Shown: in pieces, positions 35,675-44,544 of the stretch | How positions within the stretch are numbered: position 1 is the stretch's first letter | Layout: every line of letters begins with the position of its first letter | DNA from: Salinibaculum rarum | GTDB taxonomy: Archaea; Halobacteriota; Halobacteria; Halobacteriales; Haloarculaceae | DNA: 64,000 nucleotides | Assembly (NCBI RefSeq): GCF_030505615.1 | Contig: NZ_CP129992.1 | Span: 1,240,001 to 1,304,000, forward strand | Reading direction: 5' to 3' | Translations under genes and position numbers: made by a program | The notes under the pieces: model-generated | Database searches by the model: none | The model's input: the letters and a program-made list of their open reading frames with translations, nothing else | Told to the model about the DNA's origin: nothing

Positions 35675-36142
35675 ACCTTTTCGGCGCGAATTGGATTCGC
35701 AATACGGCGTAGGGATTCGGCCCTTTATCACCGTATTTCCCAGCGAGATTTGAACCGGCTACAGCGCGCACCCCTGTACCGTCGGGCGCTTCATTACATT
35801 GTAGAGGCCGTAGCCTTTTGAGTCCTTCCCCTATTTCGAGAAGGATTGCGGAGTATAGTACCCCCAGCGTGCTAATTTCGAGGTTTGAGACAAAGCATTC
35901 ACCACAACAAACTACGAGAGGTGCGTGACGAACGCGTGCGAGCGCTCGTTGCCTAACGGAGAGGGTTGGCCCACTTTCTGTGGAAGGCCCTCTAACGGCG
36001 TGAGCGGCTTTGAGAGCGAGGCTGTGTCACCAGTATGTTAACATAATACTCTCTCGGGGCCGTCTCGCGGTTCTGAACGGCGTCGCGTCAGCGTTAGGAA
36101 GTTGACCGGAGTCGGCCTTGAGCAATCGGGTCACACCTGCTA
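35675..36142. other. Left-end non-coding region of the element
   Basis: No gene is seen. About 75 nt inside the left att, 35747-35756 carries GATTTGAACC, an inverted copy of the T-arm core of the att site, possibly an integrase arm site. From about 35960 to 36092 lies repeat A (see separate entry). Confidence 0.6.
35960..36092 (+). repeat. Diverged direct repeat A, downstream of the HNH gene
   Basis: This stretch of about 130 bp aligns with 37927-38060 at roughly three-quarters identity by eye. Shared landmarks in order are GAGGG, CCCTCT, GAGCGAG, CTGTG, the perfect palindrome TATGTTAACATA (36034-36045), TCTCTCGG, CGTCTCG and GGCGTCG. It lies just past the stop of the HNH nuclease gene. Confidence 0.8.
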
Positions 36143-37861
36143 TCAGTCGAATCCTTGAATTTCGCGGTGTTGTTCAAGGAACATGGAATGAGGGTGTGCG
36201 TCTTCATTGTCCGGTAGACGCAACGATTGCCCCTCAAGTTGTTTGAGTTCGTGGAATCCATTCTTTTCGGGGGCGTCGGCTACGATGATTTCGTGGTCGT
36301 TGGTGAACGCAATCCAGCCTGAATCAAAGGCCCAATGATGGGACTTACACAAGGCAATGCCGTTCCGAATATCGTCGCTTCCGCCTTCTGAATGAGGATA
36401 GATGTGAGCCGCCTCAACTTCAGGATTTCCGTCAGGCGATTCACGTTGACTCCCACAGACGGCACAGGTGTTGTTGTACGTATCCCGGACTAATTCTCGG
36501 AATGCACTGTCGCGGGCTTTTCGACGTGTCTCAACGAACTCTGTGTTGTCTTCGGTTAATTCTGGTTCAGACTCTACTGCTTGTGCTAACTCGGATTTCT
36601 GTTCTTCAATCTCTTCCGGTGACGGCTCTCCGCTATCTGATTCGAGAAATAGGGATTCAAGCGACCCATGCTCTTCGCGGATATTGGATACACGGTCGTC
36701 CGCGACACGGGTGAATCCTTGAACGACTTGCCGACCTTCGTAGCCCAACATATCCCACAATATCTCGATCGTGGGAACGCTATCCGTGAAATTCTCAACC
36801 GTGAAAAGGTATCGACTCTCCGGATTGTTCCATAGCATTTCCCCAATATCGGGGTTCTCGAATGTACGACCAACAGTACCACCAGCGTAGAAATTGCCGT
36901 CATGGTAGAAGAGAAGACAATCGTCAGGACTCATTCGGTCGATTGCCGATTGCTTCTTGTCACCGTCGGTTTCAGTAGTTCCCCAAATCCGGAGCCGGTC
37001 TATCCCTTCTACCTGTGGTGGAAGGTTCTCATATTGGCGTAGGTCGTGCGGCTCTTCGACGGAGTTGTTAAACCTCTCACGCCAATCGTTGTTCACCGGA
37101 ATGAGATACAACCCGGGAGTGTGCGTGTCTACAGACCTTGTGTCATTTGTTTCGACAGGGAGAGACAAGCCTGTGGAATTTTCCAAGTGAATGTCTTTGA
37201 TTTGATACGTCCCCTCGTCATCAAGGAACTCCACCTCGCCACGGTCACGTAACCGTTGTAGAAGTTGTCTGATTTTGGCTCTCACATGGTCGTTCTCGGG
37301 GAACTGTTTTGACAGTCGGTATTCAGAAAAGTCGTATATTTCATGTAGAGTAACGGTATCTTCGGCGCGTTCCTCACGATACCGTTCAAGTTCCAACCTC
37401 ATGGCCGTGAGCCAATCTATCTCATCAGCCGTTTCTTCTGATTCATCTTCTTGATGTTCCATATCGAAAACCAGAACCTTCCGACCGCCTCGTTCCTTGG
37501 GCTGGTATCCGAGTACATCCACCTGTCCCTGATACTCCCACTCTGGTCTGTCTGTTTCGGCGTAGAAGAAATACACAGGAAAGTCAGAGGATACAGCGTC
37601 TATCAGCGCGGAGTTACCGGGCGAATCCTCGCTTTGGTCACCTTCGAGACCTTCCCCAATATACTCGAATTGGCCTTGTCTCACGGAGTCACCGTAGGGG
37701 CCGTCCTCGTTAGCGAAGATGAGCATATACCGATTATCGTTATTGTCTCGACGAGGGTTAATTCCTGAAATCCGATAGCCGAACCCCGTATTGAAGGCGT
37801 CTTCTATGTCTTCTTGAGAAAAATATTCTCCCACCTGTAGCGATTCCAGCGGCCTGTGCAT
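36143..37861 (-). CDS. McrA-like HNH endonuclease with SRA-like and PUA/EVE-like domains
   Basis: A 572-residue protein likely to cut modified foreign DNA (type IV restriction). Residues about 35-135 resemble the ScoMcrA-type SRA base-flipping domain (LIFANEDGPYGDSVRQGQFEYIGEGLEGDQ). Residues about 155-215 form a winged-helix-like part (HEIYDFSEYRLSKQF). Residues about 300-390 look PUA/EVE-like (DDCLLFYHDGNFYAGGTVGRTF). The C terminus has an HNH nuclease: CAVCG, VEAAHIYPHSEGGSDDIRNGIALCKSHHWAFD. SRA and EVE folds both read modified bases in known proteins, so two readers on one nuclease is notable. It is bracketed by diverged direct repeats. Domain calls other than HNH are by pattern and uncertain. 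Confidence 0.85.
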   Translation of the reverse strand: MHRPLESLQVGEYFSQEDIEDAFNTGFGYRISGINPRRDNNDNRYMLIFANEDGPYGDSVRQGQFEYIGEGLEGDQSEDSPGNSALIDAVSSDFPVYFFYAETDRPEWEYQGQVDVLGYQPKERGGRKVLVFDMEHQEDESEETADEIDWLTAMRLELERYREERAEDTVTLHEIYDFSEYRLSKQFPENDHVRAKIRQLLQRLRDRGEVEFLDDEGTYQIKDIHLENSTGLSLPVETNDTRSVDTHTPGLYLIPVNNDWRERFNNSVEEPHDLRQYENLPPQVEGIDRLRIWGTTETDGDKKQSAIDRMSPDDCLLFYHDGNFYAGGTVGRTFENPDIGEMLWNNPESRYLFTVENFTDSVPTIEILWDMLGYEGRQVVQGFTRVADDRVSNIREEHGSLESLFLESDSGEPSPEEIEEQKSELAQAVESEPELTEDNTEFVETRRKARDSAFRELVRDTYNNTCAVCGSQRESPDGNPEVEAAHIYPHSEGGSDDIRNGIALCKSHHWAFDSGWIAFTNDHEIIVADAPEKNGFHELKQLEGQSLRLPDNEDAHPHSMFLEQHREIQGFD

Positions 37862-37926
37862 ACCAAGTAGTTACAGGTACGCGTCATTATTCTTCTCCCC
37901 GCGTAAGCGCTCTTGGTCAGCAATCG

Positions 37927-38060
37927 AGAGGGATTCGGGCCGCGTCCTGTAGAACCCTCTCAAGCGGCTTGAGTGCCTTCAAGAGCGAGCCTGTGCGCTC
38001 TCTATGTTAACATAGGATTCTCTCGGAGTCGTCTCGGGATTGTGGGTGGCGTCGGGTCGG
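37927..38060 (+). repeat. Diverged direct repeat B, upstream of the HNH gene
   Basis: Partner of repeat A. It contains the same TATGTTAACATA palindrome (38003-38014) in the same orientation and surroundings. It lies between the HNH gene and the 3' end of the next nuclease gene. The rest of the 37862-38159 gap shows no gene. Confidence 0.8.
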
Positions 38061-38159
38061 TATCTTGCTTTGATAGTGGCGTACTACAGCAGGCCCAATT
38101 TCTATACGTCGGCTTCGCTGAAAATCAACTTCGTATGCTTTCCAGGCCTGCCGAAATAT

Positions 38160-39275
38160 TTAGATTCCTGTGAAATGAGGGTTCCACTCTCCTTCAGAGT
38201 AGTCAATGCAACCTACACTCCAACCACATCCGTTCCAGAACCGGTCAAGAATTGGCTTCACAACGTCTGGAACGGAGTCATCATACGAAACGATTTCAGC
38301 GCGCTTGAGAGCCATATTTTCCTTTGGTATTTTCGGTGTTTTTTCAGGGCCAGTAACATTAGTATACCATAATTCAGTATCTTTGTACCCAAACACAGTT
38401 ACATAAACGAAGATTGGGGTGCGAACACCAATCTCTTCGAGACAATCCAATGCCCCTCTGATTGTTCTCACTACTTCTGTGTCGAACCTATGGGTCTGGA
38501 ATGTCCCCTCATGACCGAAATGGCGTGTTGAGACTGCCTCAATCCATCCATCTTCGTGGAAAAATGTGTACTCTGGGTTCTCGTCTGCTAACTCTTCACG
38601 GACATAGATTTTACCGTCTTCCGTAGGACTACCCTCGAATGGTGCATCTTCTCTTCCAAATTCAGGTGGCGTTGGTAAGTCGGTAGGACGTACTCCGTAC
38701 TGCATGCTCTCCATACCGTTGGGGAAGAGATGTATCGCTACAAAGGGGCCATCTTCTAATTTGATTGGGAGTTCATTACGGGCTTCTATTGCTTCAATTC
38801 GGCATTCTTTGAGTTCTTCAATTGCGGCGAGATTATCTGGCTGTCCCTGTGGGTTTACTCCGAGGTGGCGTTGAGCAATCTCTGGAAAGTCTGTTTCGAG
38901 TTTACTACGTAACCGTTCGAAGTGCCAAAGGTCAAGTTCCCATCCATACTTCTCACGAACTTCCTCTCGCATATCCATTTCTTGTTGGCCGGTCACTTCT
39001 TGATTCGTTACAAAAACGAATATCTCGTAATCCTGCTCATGGTCTTCTGCTTTTGAGGCGTCTTTGCGGAGTTTTTGTCGCCATGTCTTTTGTTTACTGT
39101 AGTGGGCGATACCAGGCCGGTCGCCTATTGTAACATACGCGTCTCGCCCGCCATCTGTACCCTGTGTACCACTCGGATTAACTTCGTATCCGTACTCGGA
39201 AAGAACGTCTGAAGCAAGTTGTTCCAAAGTGTCCGGTTGAATCCGTACCAGGGCGATTTCTGTGTCCGTCGTCAT
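38160..39275 (-). CDS. Restriction endonuclease-like (PD-(D/E)XK) protein with unknown C-terminal domain
   Basis: A 371-residue protein. Residues about 10-140 form an Mrr-like nuclease fold: LEQLASDVLSEYGYEVNPSGTQGTDGGRDAYVTI followed by AHYSKQKTW. The Asp in GGRDAYV and the Lys in SKQK fit the D...(E/Q)xK active site. The next 230 residues (from about EELKECRIEAIEARNELP) match no domain I recognise. It may be a sensor or DNA-recognition part of a single-protein restriction system. It lies between the HNH nuclease and the rhomboid gene on the same strand and contrasts with core genes in its lower GC content. Confidence 0.8.
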   Translation of the reverse strand: MTTDTEIALVRIQPDTLEQLASDVLSEYGYEVNPSGTQGTDGGRDAYVTIGDRPGIAHYSKQKTWRQKLRKDASKAEDHEQDYEIFVFVTNQEVTGQQEMDMREEVREKYGWELDLWHFERLRSKLETDFPEIAQRHLGVNPQGQPDNLAAIEELKECRIEAIEARNELPIKLEDGPFVAIHLFPNGMESMQYGVRPTDLPTPPEFGREDAPFEGSPTEDGKIYVREELADENPEYTFFHEDGWIEAVSTRHFGHEGTFQTHRFDTEVVRTIRGALDCLEEIGVRTPIFVYVTVFGYKDTELWYTNVTGPEKTPKIPKENMALKRAEIVSYDDSVPDVVKPILDRFWNGCGWSVGCIDYSEGEWNPHFTGI

Positions 39276-39391
39276 GACTGACTACAAGAAAGATACCTAT
39301 TTGATACCTCTGTGTTGAAGATTGTCAAAAACACCTATGAGTATTCTGACTCGACATTCAGTCGAAATATATAGAATCAGCAACGCTCCGT

Positions 39392-40060
39392 TCAATCTGC
39401 CCGTCCAAAATGTCCGAATAGCAGACCGACAAGCAGACCACCGAGGTGTCCAATATTGAGTGAGATAGGGTCGCTAACAGCCAAAAGACTATTCTTGATA
39501 ACCAAGAGGATTGCTGAAATTCCGCATGCCACTATGAGCCACCAGCGCGGCGTCAACTGCCAGTCAGTATCCGCGATACTCGAAAGCCCATACCCAAGCA
39601 AGCCAAATGCGAAGCCACTCGCTCCGTAAGCGGCGACGTGCGGCTCGCTACCGAATACAGCCAATTTCAGTCCATCAGCGTATACCGCCAGAAATCCAGA
39701 AAATAGGAGTAATCCCACATACTGAACTTTGCTCATTCGGGTTTCTACCGGTGCGGCTATGTAGATGAACGCTACATTTGCCGCAAAATGGCCGATACCA
39801 CGGTGAAGAAATGGGGCTACTGGCCATACAAGCCACGGATGATTCTTGAAAAAATATGAGACGAGATTGTAGGTACTTCCCGCGTTGTATAGGACAGACA
39901 ACGATACTTCAAGAGCGAAGAATCCCAATATCACGACCAGAATCCTTTCGGTATATCGTACACCTTGGGAATCAACGGGGGCGAAAGCCTCTGAAAAGAA
40001 TGTAACAGGGTTAGATAAAATTTCCTCGGTAGCGTCTTGTACCCCAAGTTGCCTTGACAT
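39392..40060 (-). CDS. Rhomboid-family intramembrane serine protease
   Basis: A six-helix membrane protein of 222 residues. It has the rhomboid triad elements: HRGIGHFAANVAFI (the HxxxxHxxxN block, residues 86-95), catalytic Ser148 in YGASGFAFG and catalytic His205 in NIGHLGG. The N terminus (about 40 residues) is cytosolic. Rhomboids cleave transmembrane helices of partner proteins. A rhomboid as cargo of a mobile element beside restriction genes is unusual; its target is unknown. A TATA-like ttattatt about 28 nt upstream supports this start. Confidence 0.88.
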   Translation of the reverse strand: MSRQLGVQDATEEILSNPVTFFSEAFAPVDSQGVRYTERILVVILGFFALEVSLSVLYNAGSTYNLVSYFFKNHPWLVWPVAPFLHRGIGHFAANVAFIYIAAPVETRMSKVQYVGLLLFSGFLAVYADGLKLAVFGSEPHVAAYGASGFAFGLLGYGLSSIADTDWQLTPRWWLIVACGISAILLVIKNSLLAVSDPISLNIGHLGGLLVGLLFGHFGRAD

Positions 40061-40365
40061 ACAGTGGTTGAAATACCGACGAATAATAACGCTCGGGGTG
40101 GGTTAATATCTGTCTGATATGTGGCTGTGCTTGACTGTCTATTCGCTCTGACAGTAGCCCTATCAGCGCTCCCAGTATCCCTACTGTGAAACACGTCCCG
40201 AAAGCCGGAATGAGGGCCTGCAAAAGCCATATACGGGCGAATAGCGAATACTCTATAACGGCACTCAAGTCTACGGAAGATTGCTCCAAGGGATGGAATT
40301 GGAAGGTGAAATTGAGTATTGGATTGCCCTTCCTGTGGACGGCGGTTGTCGTTGGGAATGACGAC
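40061..40365. other. Divergent promoter region
   Basis: About 305 bp between the rhomboid gene and the plus-strand replication-type genes. It holds the rhomboid TATA-like element near 40083-40092 and a plus-strand TATA-like ctctataacg near 40250. An open minus-strand frame (40011-40391) has a hydrophobic stretch but overlaps both neighbours and is not called. Confidence 0.45.
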
Positions 40366-40761
40366 ATGAGTAATTCACACGCGACGGACATAACCCTGGC
40401 GCATAGCGAGGAAAACGTCTCTGTAGAGCCGGGACTACAACTTTATCCACAATACAAACATTGGGAGAATGCCTTCCGTGACCTTACCGGTTGGCCACCT
40501 GAAGCGGTAGCCGAGGAAGAACTACGAGGCCAACTGGCGAGCGGCTTCCCTGCTGAAGGACTCAAGCACCGTAGTCCTGAAGCGGCTGTCCCGATAGAAA
40601 AAGCCGTACAGGTCGGTCTTCTAAATCGGAATCCCGAGGACGGAAGACTCCAATTAGCGACAGTTGAATCAGTTGATTTGGAAATCGGTGGGAGAGTAAT
40701 AATTACGCAATATCCGTCCTGCCTTGATTCAGATACCAGTGTCTCCGTAGAGCGAACATGA
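40366..40761 (+). CDS. Hypothetical protein preceding the primase-like gene
   Basis: A small acidic protein of 131 residues starting MSNSHATDITLAHSEENVS. No known motif is seen. Its stop overlaps the start of the next gene (ATGA at 40758-40761), so the two are coupled and it may be an accessory replication protein (inference). A longer in-frame start at 40186 exists, but the extra residues lack the protein's composition. Confidence 0.6.
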   Translation: MSNSHATDITLAHSEENVSVEPGLQLYPQYKHWENAFRDLTGWPPEAVAEEELRGQLASGFPAEGLKHRSPEAAVPIEKAVQVGLLNRNPEDGRLQLATVESVDLEIGGRVIITQYPSCLDSDTSVSVERT

Positions 40762-41790
40762 TTTGGGGAGAGTCTCTACCCCAGAGTGCTGTTATGTTGT
40801 CGGACGTATCGCACCCGTTGGACGTTCTTCCCGACGACGAGCCACTGCTGACGAAGGCAAAGGGGTTCCAAAAAGCCGGTGACATAGGGTGGAACAATCC
40901 AGAGAACTTCCTTACTCCGTCGGAAGCCAAACGACGACGTGGATCGGGGAAGAACTACGGCTTTGCGCTCGGAGATGGTACTGAAGAGTGGAATCTTGTT
41001 GCCTTCGACGTAGAGACAAAAGGAGTCCTTCCTGACGAGGCACAAGCCCTGATTGACGAACACGCCTTGCTGGTGTGGGATTCGGTTCATTCGGGTCGGA
41101 ACCGGCTTGTGAAAGTGACAGACGACGCCTACAAGATATTAGATTCGCTCACCACGGCCTACAACCACCTTTCTGACCGTGCCGACGACGATATTGAACT
41201 CCAAACATCAGGCCACTGTATCGGCCCCGGTTGTGAGGTATCGCACAAGCACTGCAAGGATACGAAGGCTGACTGCCCCGGAAGTGGTCGGAACACATAC
41301 GAACTGGTTGGGGCCAAGCCGTTTGCTCCGGTCGTCACCAAGGACGTAGCAGAGCGTATTCTCACCGGATTAGAGATTGACCGCGAAAAGAATGAAAGTC
41401 CACAAACCGACGATTCAGTCGAAAAAGTAACCGAAATACCAGAATACGACGATACCGACGTAGCCGCCGTAGAAGCCCATCTACAGACGCTTCAGGCAAA
41501 CTCGCCTTTCGCCTTCAATTGCTTGAGCGACCGGCTGAATGGTGGAACCGGCGAGAAAGGCGGCCTACGTCTTGATTGTGGGCTAATTGACCGGAGTGCA
41601 ACCGACTTTGTGACTGTCTCCGACCTGTACGGGGTTATGCTTGTTCTCGGAAATGAAGACAAACAACGAGCGCGAGAACTCGCCTACGCGTACTACACGT
41701 ACCGGTGCGAGGGCAACGAGTACATGAAATCAAGCGAAGGTCGTCCCCGAAAGTGGCTATCAATCGGAGCGAAATATCGGAAGAATATCC

Positions 41791-41797
41791 TACAATA
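41791..41797 (+). repeat. Target-site duplication, left (TACAATA)
   Basis: A 7-bp sequence repeated exactly at 42911-42917 on the other side of the insertion sequence. Confidence 0.9.
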
Positions 41798-42910
41798 GGC
41801 GGGCGTGCAGAAGAGTTCTCATAGCTCAACGATCGGACTTGCGATGTCACCTCCTCGTTCATGGTTAGCGATGACGACAGCCAAACGAAGACAGAGAGCG
41901 ACGAAGACGTGAGTTTTTGCCCGTTCTCGGCCTCGGACTTGCGGAGTCCCGAGGCCGAGATCCTTGCACACGCCGATTGCTGTTTCGACCTGTGACCGGT
42001 TATCGTAGGTGTCGTCAAGCTGCTTTTCCCAGACGCGGACAGTGTCGCTATGTTCCTTGATTCGTTTCTGGATGCGGTACTCGATATCTGGTGGATCATT
42101 TGTGTTCCGTGGATTGTACGGAACCACTGGCACGACGCCTGCTTCAATCAGGTCGTCGTGCCAGTCCAACATGTCGAACTCTGCGTCACCAACGAACGTG
42201 ACTGGCTTTTTGACGGCGAGCGCATCCTGTGTGATGCGCCTCGCCGTCGCCTTGTCCACAGATTTCTCATCTGTGAACTCTGCGGCAATCGGGATGTTGT
42301 TGTCGGTCGTCACCAGACAGCAACCGTAGCCGTAGTAAGTCTCCTCAGCTGTACTGTCGTAGTTCCACGAGGCATCCTCGTCCGGGCGAGGCGCCCGGAC
42401 ATCGGTGCCGTCAATCCGAAAGCAAGAACCCAGTTCAACCCGGACAAGCACCTGCTGAAGAATTCGTGAGAAGACTTCCTCAACGACACCAGAGAGATCG
42501 TCGATAAACCGGCCAATCGTCCGCCGTGACGGCGGTCGCTCGAACTCGCAGACACGCCAGACATCATCGTTGGCGAGTTCTTGAGCCATCGCTTCTGGTT
42601 CGTAGATTCTGTTGTAGAAGCAGTGAAGCAATCCTCGGAACAGTTCAGGTGGATGGAACTCCCGCGTTCGCCCCCGCGGATCGGGGGCGAACACGGGGAA
42701 TTCATAGAGAAACTGGAGATCAAGATGTTCGAATAGTACTGTTGTCTCGGTTTCCAGTGATTTCAAGACCTCTGTGATCGTATCTTGGTGTGGCAGGGTA
42801 GTGGTTGACACATCTCACTGTCCCTGCCTCATCTCCGAGAGAGTTCCTATCGATCCTCCAGAATCGCTGATCAGCCAGCAGAGCCGTGCTAACTATTCTG
42901 CACGCCCGCC
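41798..42910 (-). mobile_element. Insertion sequence, IS4/IS5-superfamily type, 1113 bp
   Basis: The element has perfect 15-bp terminal inverted repeats (GGCGGGCGTGCAGAA at the left, its complement at the right) and one transposase gene filling nearly all of it. A 7-bp target duplication flanks it. It appears complete and thus possibly active. Confidence 0.93.
41819..42811 (-). CDS. DDE transposase (IS4/IS5 superfamily)
   Basis: A 330-residue transposase. DDE residues are in FRIDGTDVR (D), FVGDAEFD (D) and YDNRSQVETAIGVCK, which exactly fits the Y(2)R(3)E(6)K signature of IS4/IS5-type enzymes. The N-terminal part has ELFRGLLHCFYNRIYEPEAMAQELANDDVWRVCEF, typical of haloarchaeal ISs. It catalyses cut-and-paste movement of the surrounding IS. 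It is intact. Confidence 0.93.
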   Translation of the reverse strand: MSTTTLPHQDTITEVLKSLETETTVLFEHLDLQFLYEFPVFAPDPRGRTREFHPPELFRGLLHCFYNRIYEPEAMAQELANDDVWRVCEFERPPSRRTIGRFIDDLSGVVEEVFSRILQQVLVRVELGSCFRIDGTDVRAPRPDEDASWNYDSTAEETYYGYGCCLVTTDNNIPIAAEFTDEKSVDKATARRITQDALAVKKPVTFVGDAEFDMLDWHDDLIEAGVVPVVPYNPRNTNDPPDIEYRIQKRIKEHSDTVRVWEKQLDDTYDNRSQVETAIGVCKDLGLGTPQVRGRERAKTHVFVALCLRLAVVIANHERGGDIASPIVEL

Positions 42911-42917
42911 TACAATA
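42911..42917 (+). repeat. Target-site duplication, right (TACAATA)
   Basis: An exact copy of 41791-41797. Confidence 0.9.
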
Positions 42918-43527
42918 TGCAATCAATAAGTTCGATAGGGGCCAATTTCAACGGTGGCTAAACCAACGTGACGCCCTTACTGACAAACCGTGGGAAACCC
43001 GAATGGACGGATATTACGCGGATACCACTCGGAACATGACACGGTTTGGTCTCTACTTGCTGACGGGTGAACTACCACTTGACGCCGAATTGCTTGAGTT
43101 CACAGCGATAGAACGATTCAATCTGGACGTTGACGGCGAGGTAGTTCTGGACGCGTTTGACGCGGTGCGAGCCGACGTTACCCCCCACCCACATTCTAAA
43201 GATGAGGAACCCCCCTTGGGGGGTGACAACCCTTCCTCGTCGCGCTGGAATTATCCCACGAAGAGGGAAGTAGCCACGCTGGCAAAAGCACTTGACGAGG
43301 GACGCGATAACGAGGTGAAGACGTACAAAGACGCACTTGGTGCTATCAAGAGAGACGGTGGCGTGAACATGGCCGAGTGTCCGAATCGCCCGAATGGTGA
43401 GCGATACGTCTACTACCCGCGCGGTCTTCCTGACCCCGACGACGCAAGCCGGGTTGAATCCGGCACGGGTGACGAGAACGCTGAAACGAACAAGGACAAA
43501 TCAGAATCGAAGACGCCGTGGGATTAG

Positions 43528-44071
43528 AGAAGCACTCTGTCAACCACGGAGCGAATTGTATATCCTATCATTCCTGAATAGGGAATGTGATAGGGGTGAA
43601 AAGGTGATTTTGGGTTCGTCGGCTATCTCGGTATCTCTAACCGCTAAACCACCCGCCGAACGGGAGAAAACCGATTTCTAAAGCGCTCTTACACCGTCTG
43701 AAACACAAAGAGAAGCCTGTAGAACTCCTCTACTGGACATAGGAAGAAAGTCCCAGCCACAGTAACCCTACTGACGACCATCTTCGATATAGGCGAGTGA
43801 GCGTCGTCAGCACTCTGTGGGTACTGGGGAGTCAGGGGGCGGTCGTGAGGGCCAGGGTCGGGGTTCAGGACTGGGGTACTGGATGGGGTATCCCCAGGGG
43901 TCAGCCCGGCCAGGGGGTCGGGGAGTCAGTAAACCCGCCTGTAACCGCGAACCCCTCTGAACCCTCTCCGCCACTCTCTGAATGTCCGATTATCGGGGTC
44001 AAATAGCGAAGAACAATTCGGGCCACTCTTATTAAGTTTATATACTACCATCAGCCGAGACAAAGAATTAC
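43528..44071. other. Non-coding region with hairpin and G-rich tract
   Basis: No convincing gene is seen. At 43563-43595 CCTATCATTCC and GGGAATGTGATAGG form an imperfect hairpin, possibly a terminator. From about 43820 to 43925 the plus strand is packed with runs of three to six G's separated by short spacers (ggggagtcaggggg, ggactgggg, ggggtcag), giving strong strand asymmetry. Lying behind the primase-like gene, it could be part of a replication origin. A TATA-like tttatata at 44038-44045 serves the next gene. Confidence 0.5.
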
Positions 44072-44494
44072 TTGTCTATAATCGGAGACAGCCTTTACCA
44101 ATTGAACCAAATTTATAAATTATCCGTCGCACTGATTGGTGTGAGCAAAGCAGATTTTTCCGCATCAAAAACTGGACAGAAAGTGAAGTTGAGCATGGGA
44201 CAAAATGAGCGAGACAGCATAATTGAATCTCTTGAAAATAACTTTGAGAGTTTTAAAGAAGACATGATACAGCAGTCAAGCCAACAAGAGTGGAAAGACT
44301 GGTACAACAGTCGAGATCGGCCACTCATTATGGAAGAAATCAAAGATGAATTTCTTGCTACCCCGACAACGGGTTCCGTTGACGTGACTATAGATGTGGA
44401 CGAAGCGGAATCAGTTCTAACTTCTATGGTAATACATGGTGACTCAACTCACCTCGAACACCAGATTATCTTTGAACTTCGGAAAGTAGTGTGA
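44072..44494 (+). CDS. Hypothetical protein
   Basis: A 140-residue protein of the integrated element, with no family recognised. The first half contains a helical stretch (NERDSIIESLENNFESFKEDMIQQSSQQEWKDWYNSRD); the second half ends in an acidic strand-rich part (SVDVTIDVDEAESVLTS). The TTG start lies about 29 nt after a TATA-like tttatata, fitting a leaderless message. Its base composition is lower in GC than core genes. It lies tail-to-tail with the integrase gene, 50 nt apart. Confidence 0.6.
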   Translation: MSIIGDSLYQLNQIYKLSVALIGVSKADFSASKTGQKVKLSMGQNERDSIIESLENNFESFKEDMIQQSSQQEWKDWYNSRDRPLIMEEIKDEFLATPTTGSVDVTIDVDEAESVLTSMVIHGDSTHLEHQIIFELRKVV

Positions 44495-44544
44495 TTTTGA
44501 AACGTATATAGAACATCCTCATAAGAAAATGGTGCCTCTCTCGT

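Larger units (their letters stand above)
40758..43527 (+). pseudogene. Replication/primase-like gene interrupted by an insertion sequence
   Basis: Two open parts, 40758-41797 and 42918-43527, join in frame if the IS and one target repeat are removed; the junction reads RKNILQ-Y-AINKFDRG and restores a 549-residue protein. The N-terminal half resembles archaeo-eukaryotic primase/primase-polymerase proteins of haloarchaeal plasmids: NYGFALGDGTEEWNLVAFDVETKG (acidic D-x-E), SVHSGRNRLVKV, then a Cys cluster CIGPGC..HC..DC that may bind zinc. The C-terminal half (KFDRGQFQRWLNQRDAL, TRFGLYLLTGE) is unassigned. It was probably the element's replication initiator. No stop or frameshift other than the IS is seen, so the damage is recent. 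Confidence 0.8.

Noticed and set aside
35747..35756. Possible minus-strand tRNA near 35.75 kb (T-arm-like GGTTCAAATC)
   Set aside because: No acceptor, D or anticodon arm can be formed around it. It is only a partial inverted T-arm match.
40011..40391. Minus-strand frame with a hydrophobic stretch upstream of the rhomboid gene
   Set aside because: It overlaps both neighbours and the rhomboid promoter. Its start falls inside the plus-strand gene.
43797..44006. 69-codon frame in the G-rich tract
   Set aside because: The translation simply follows the G runs (Gly, Val, Arg) and has no plausible start signal.
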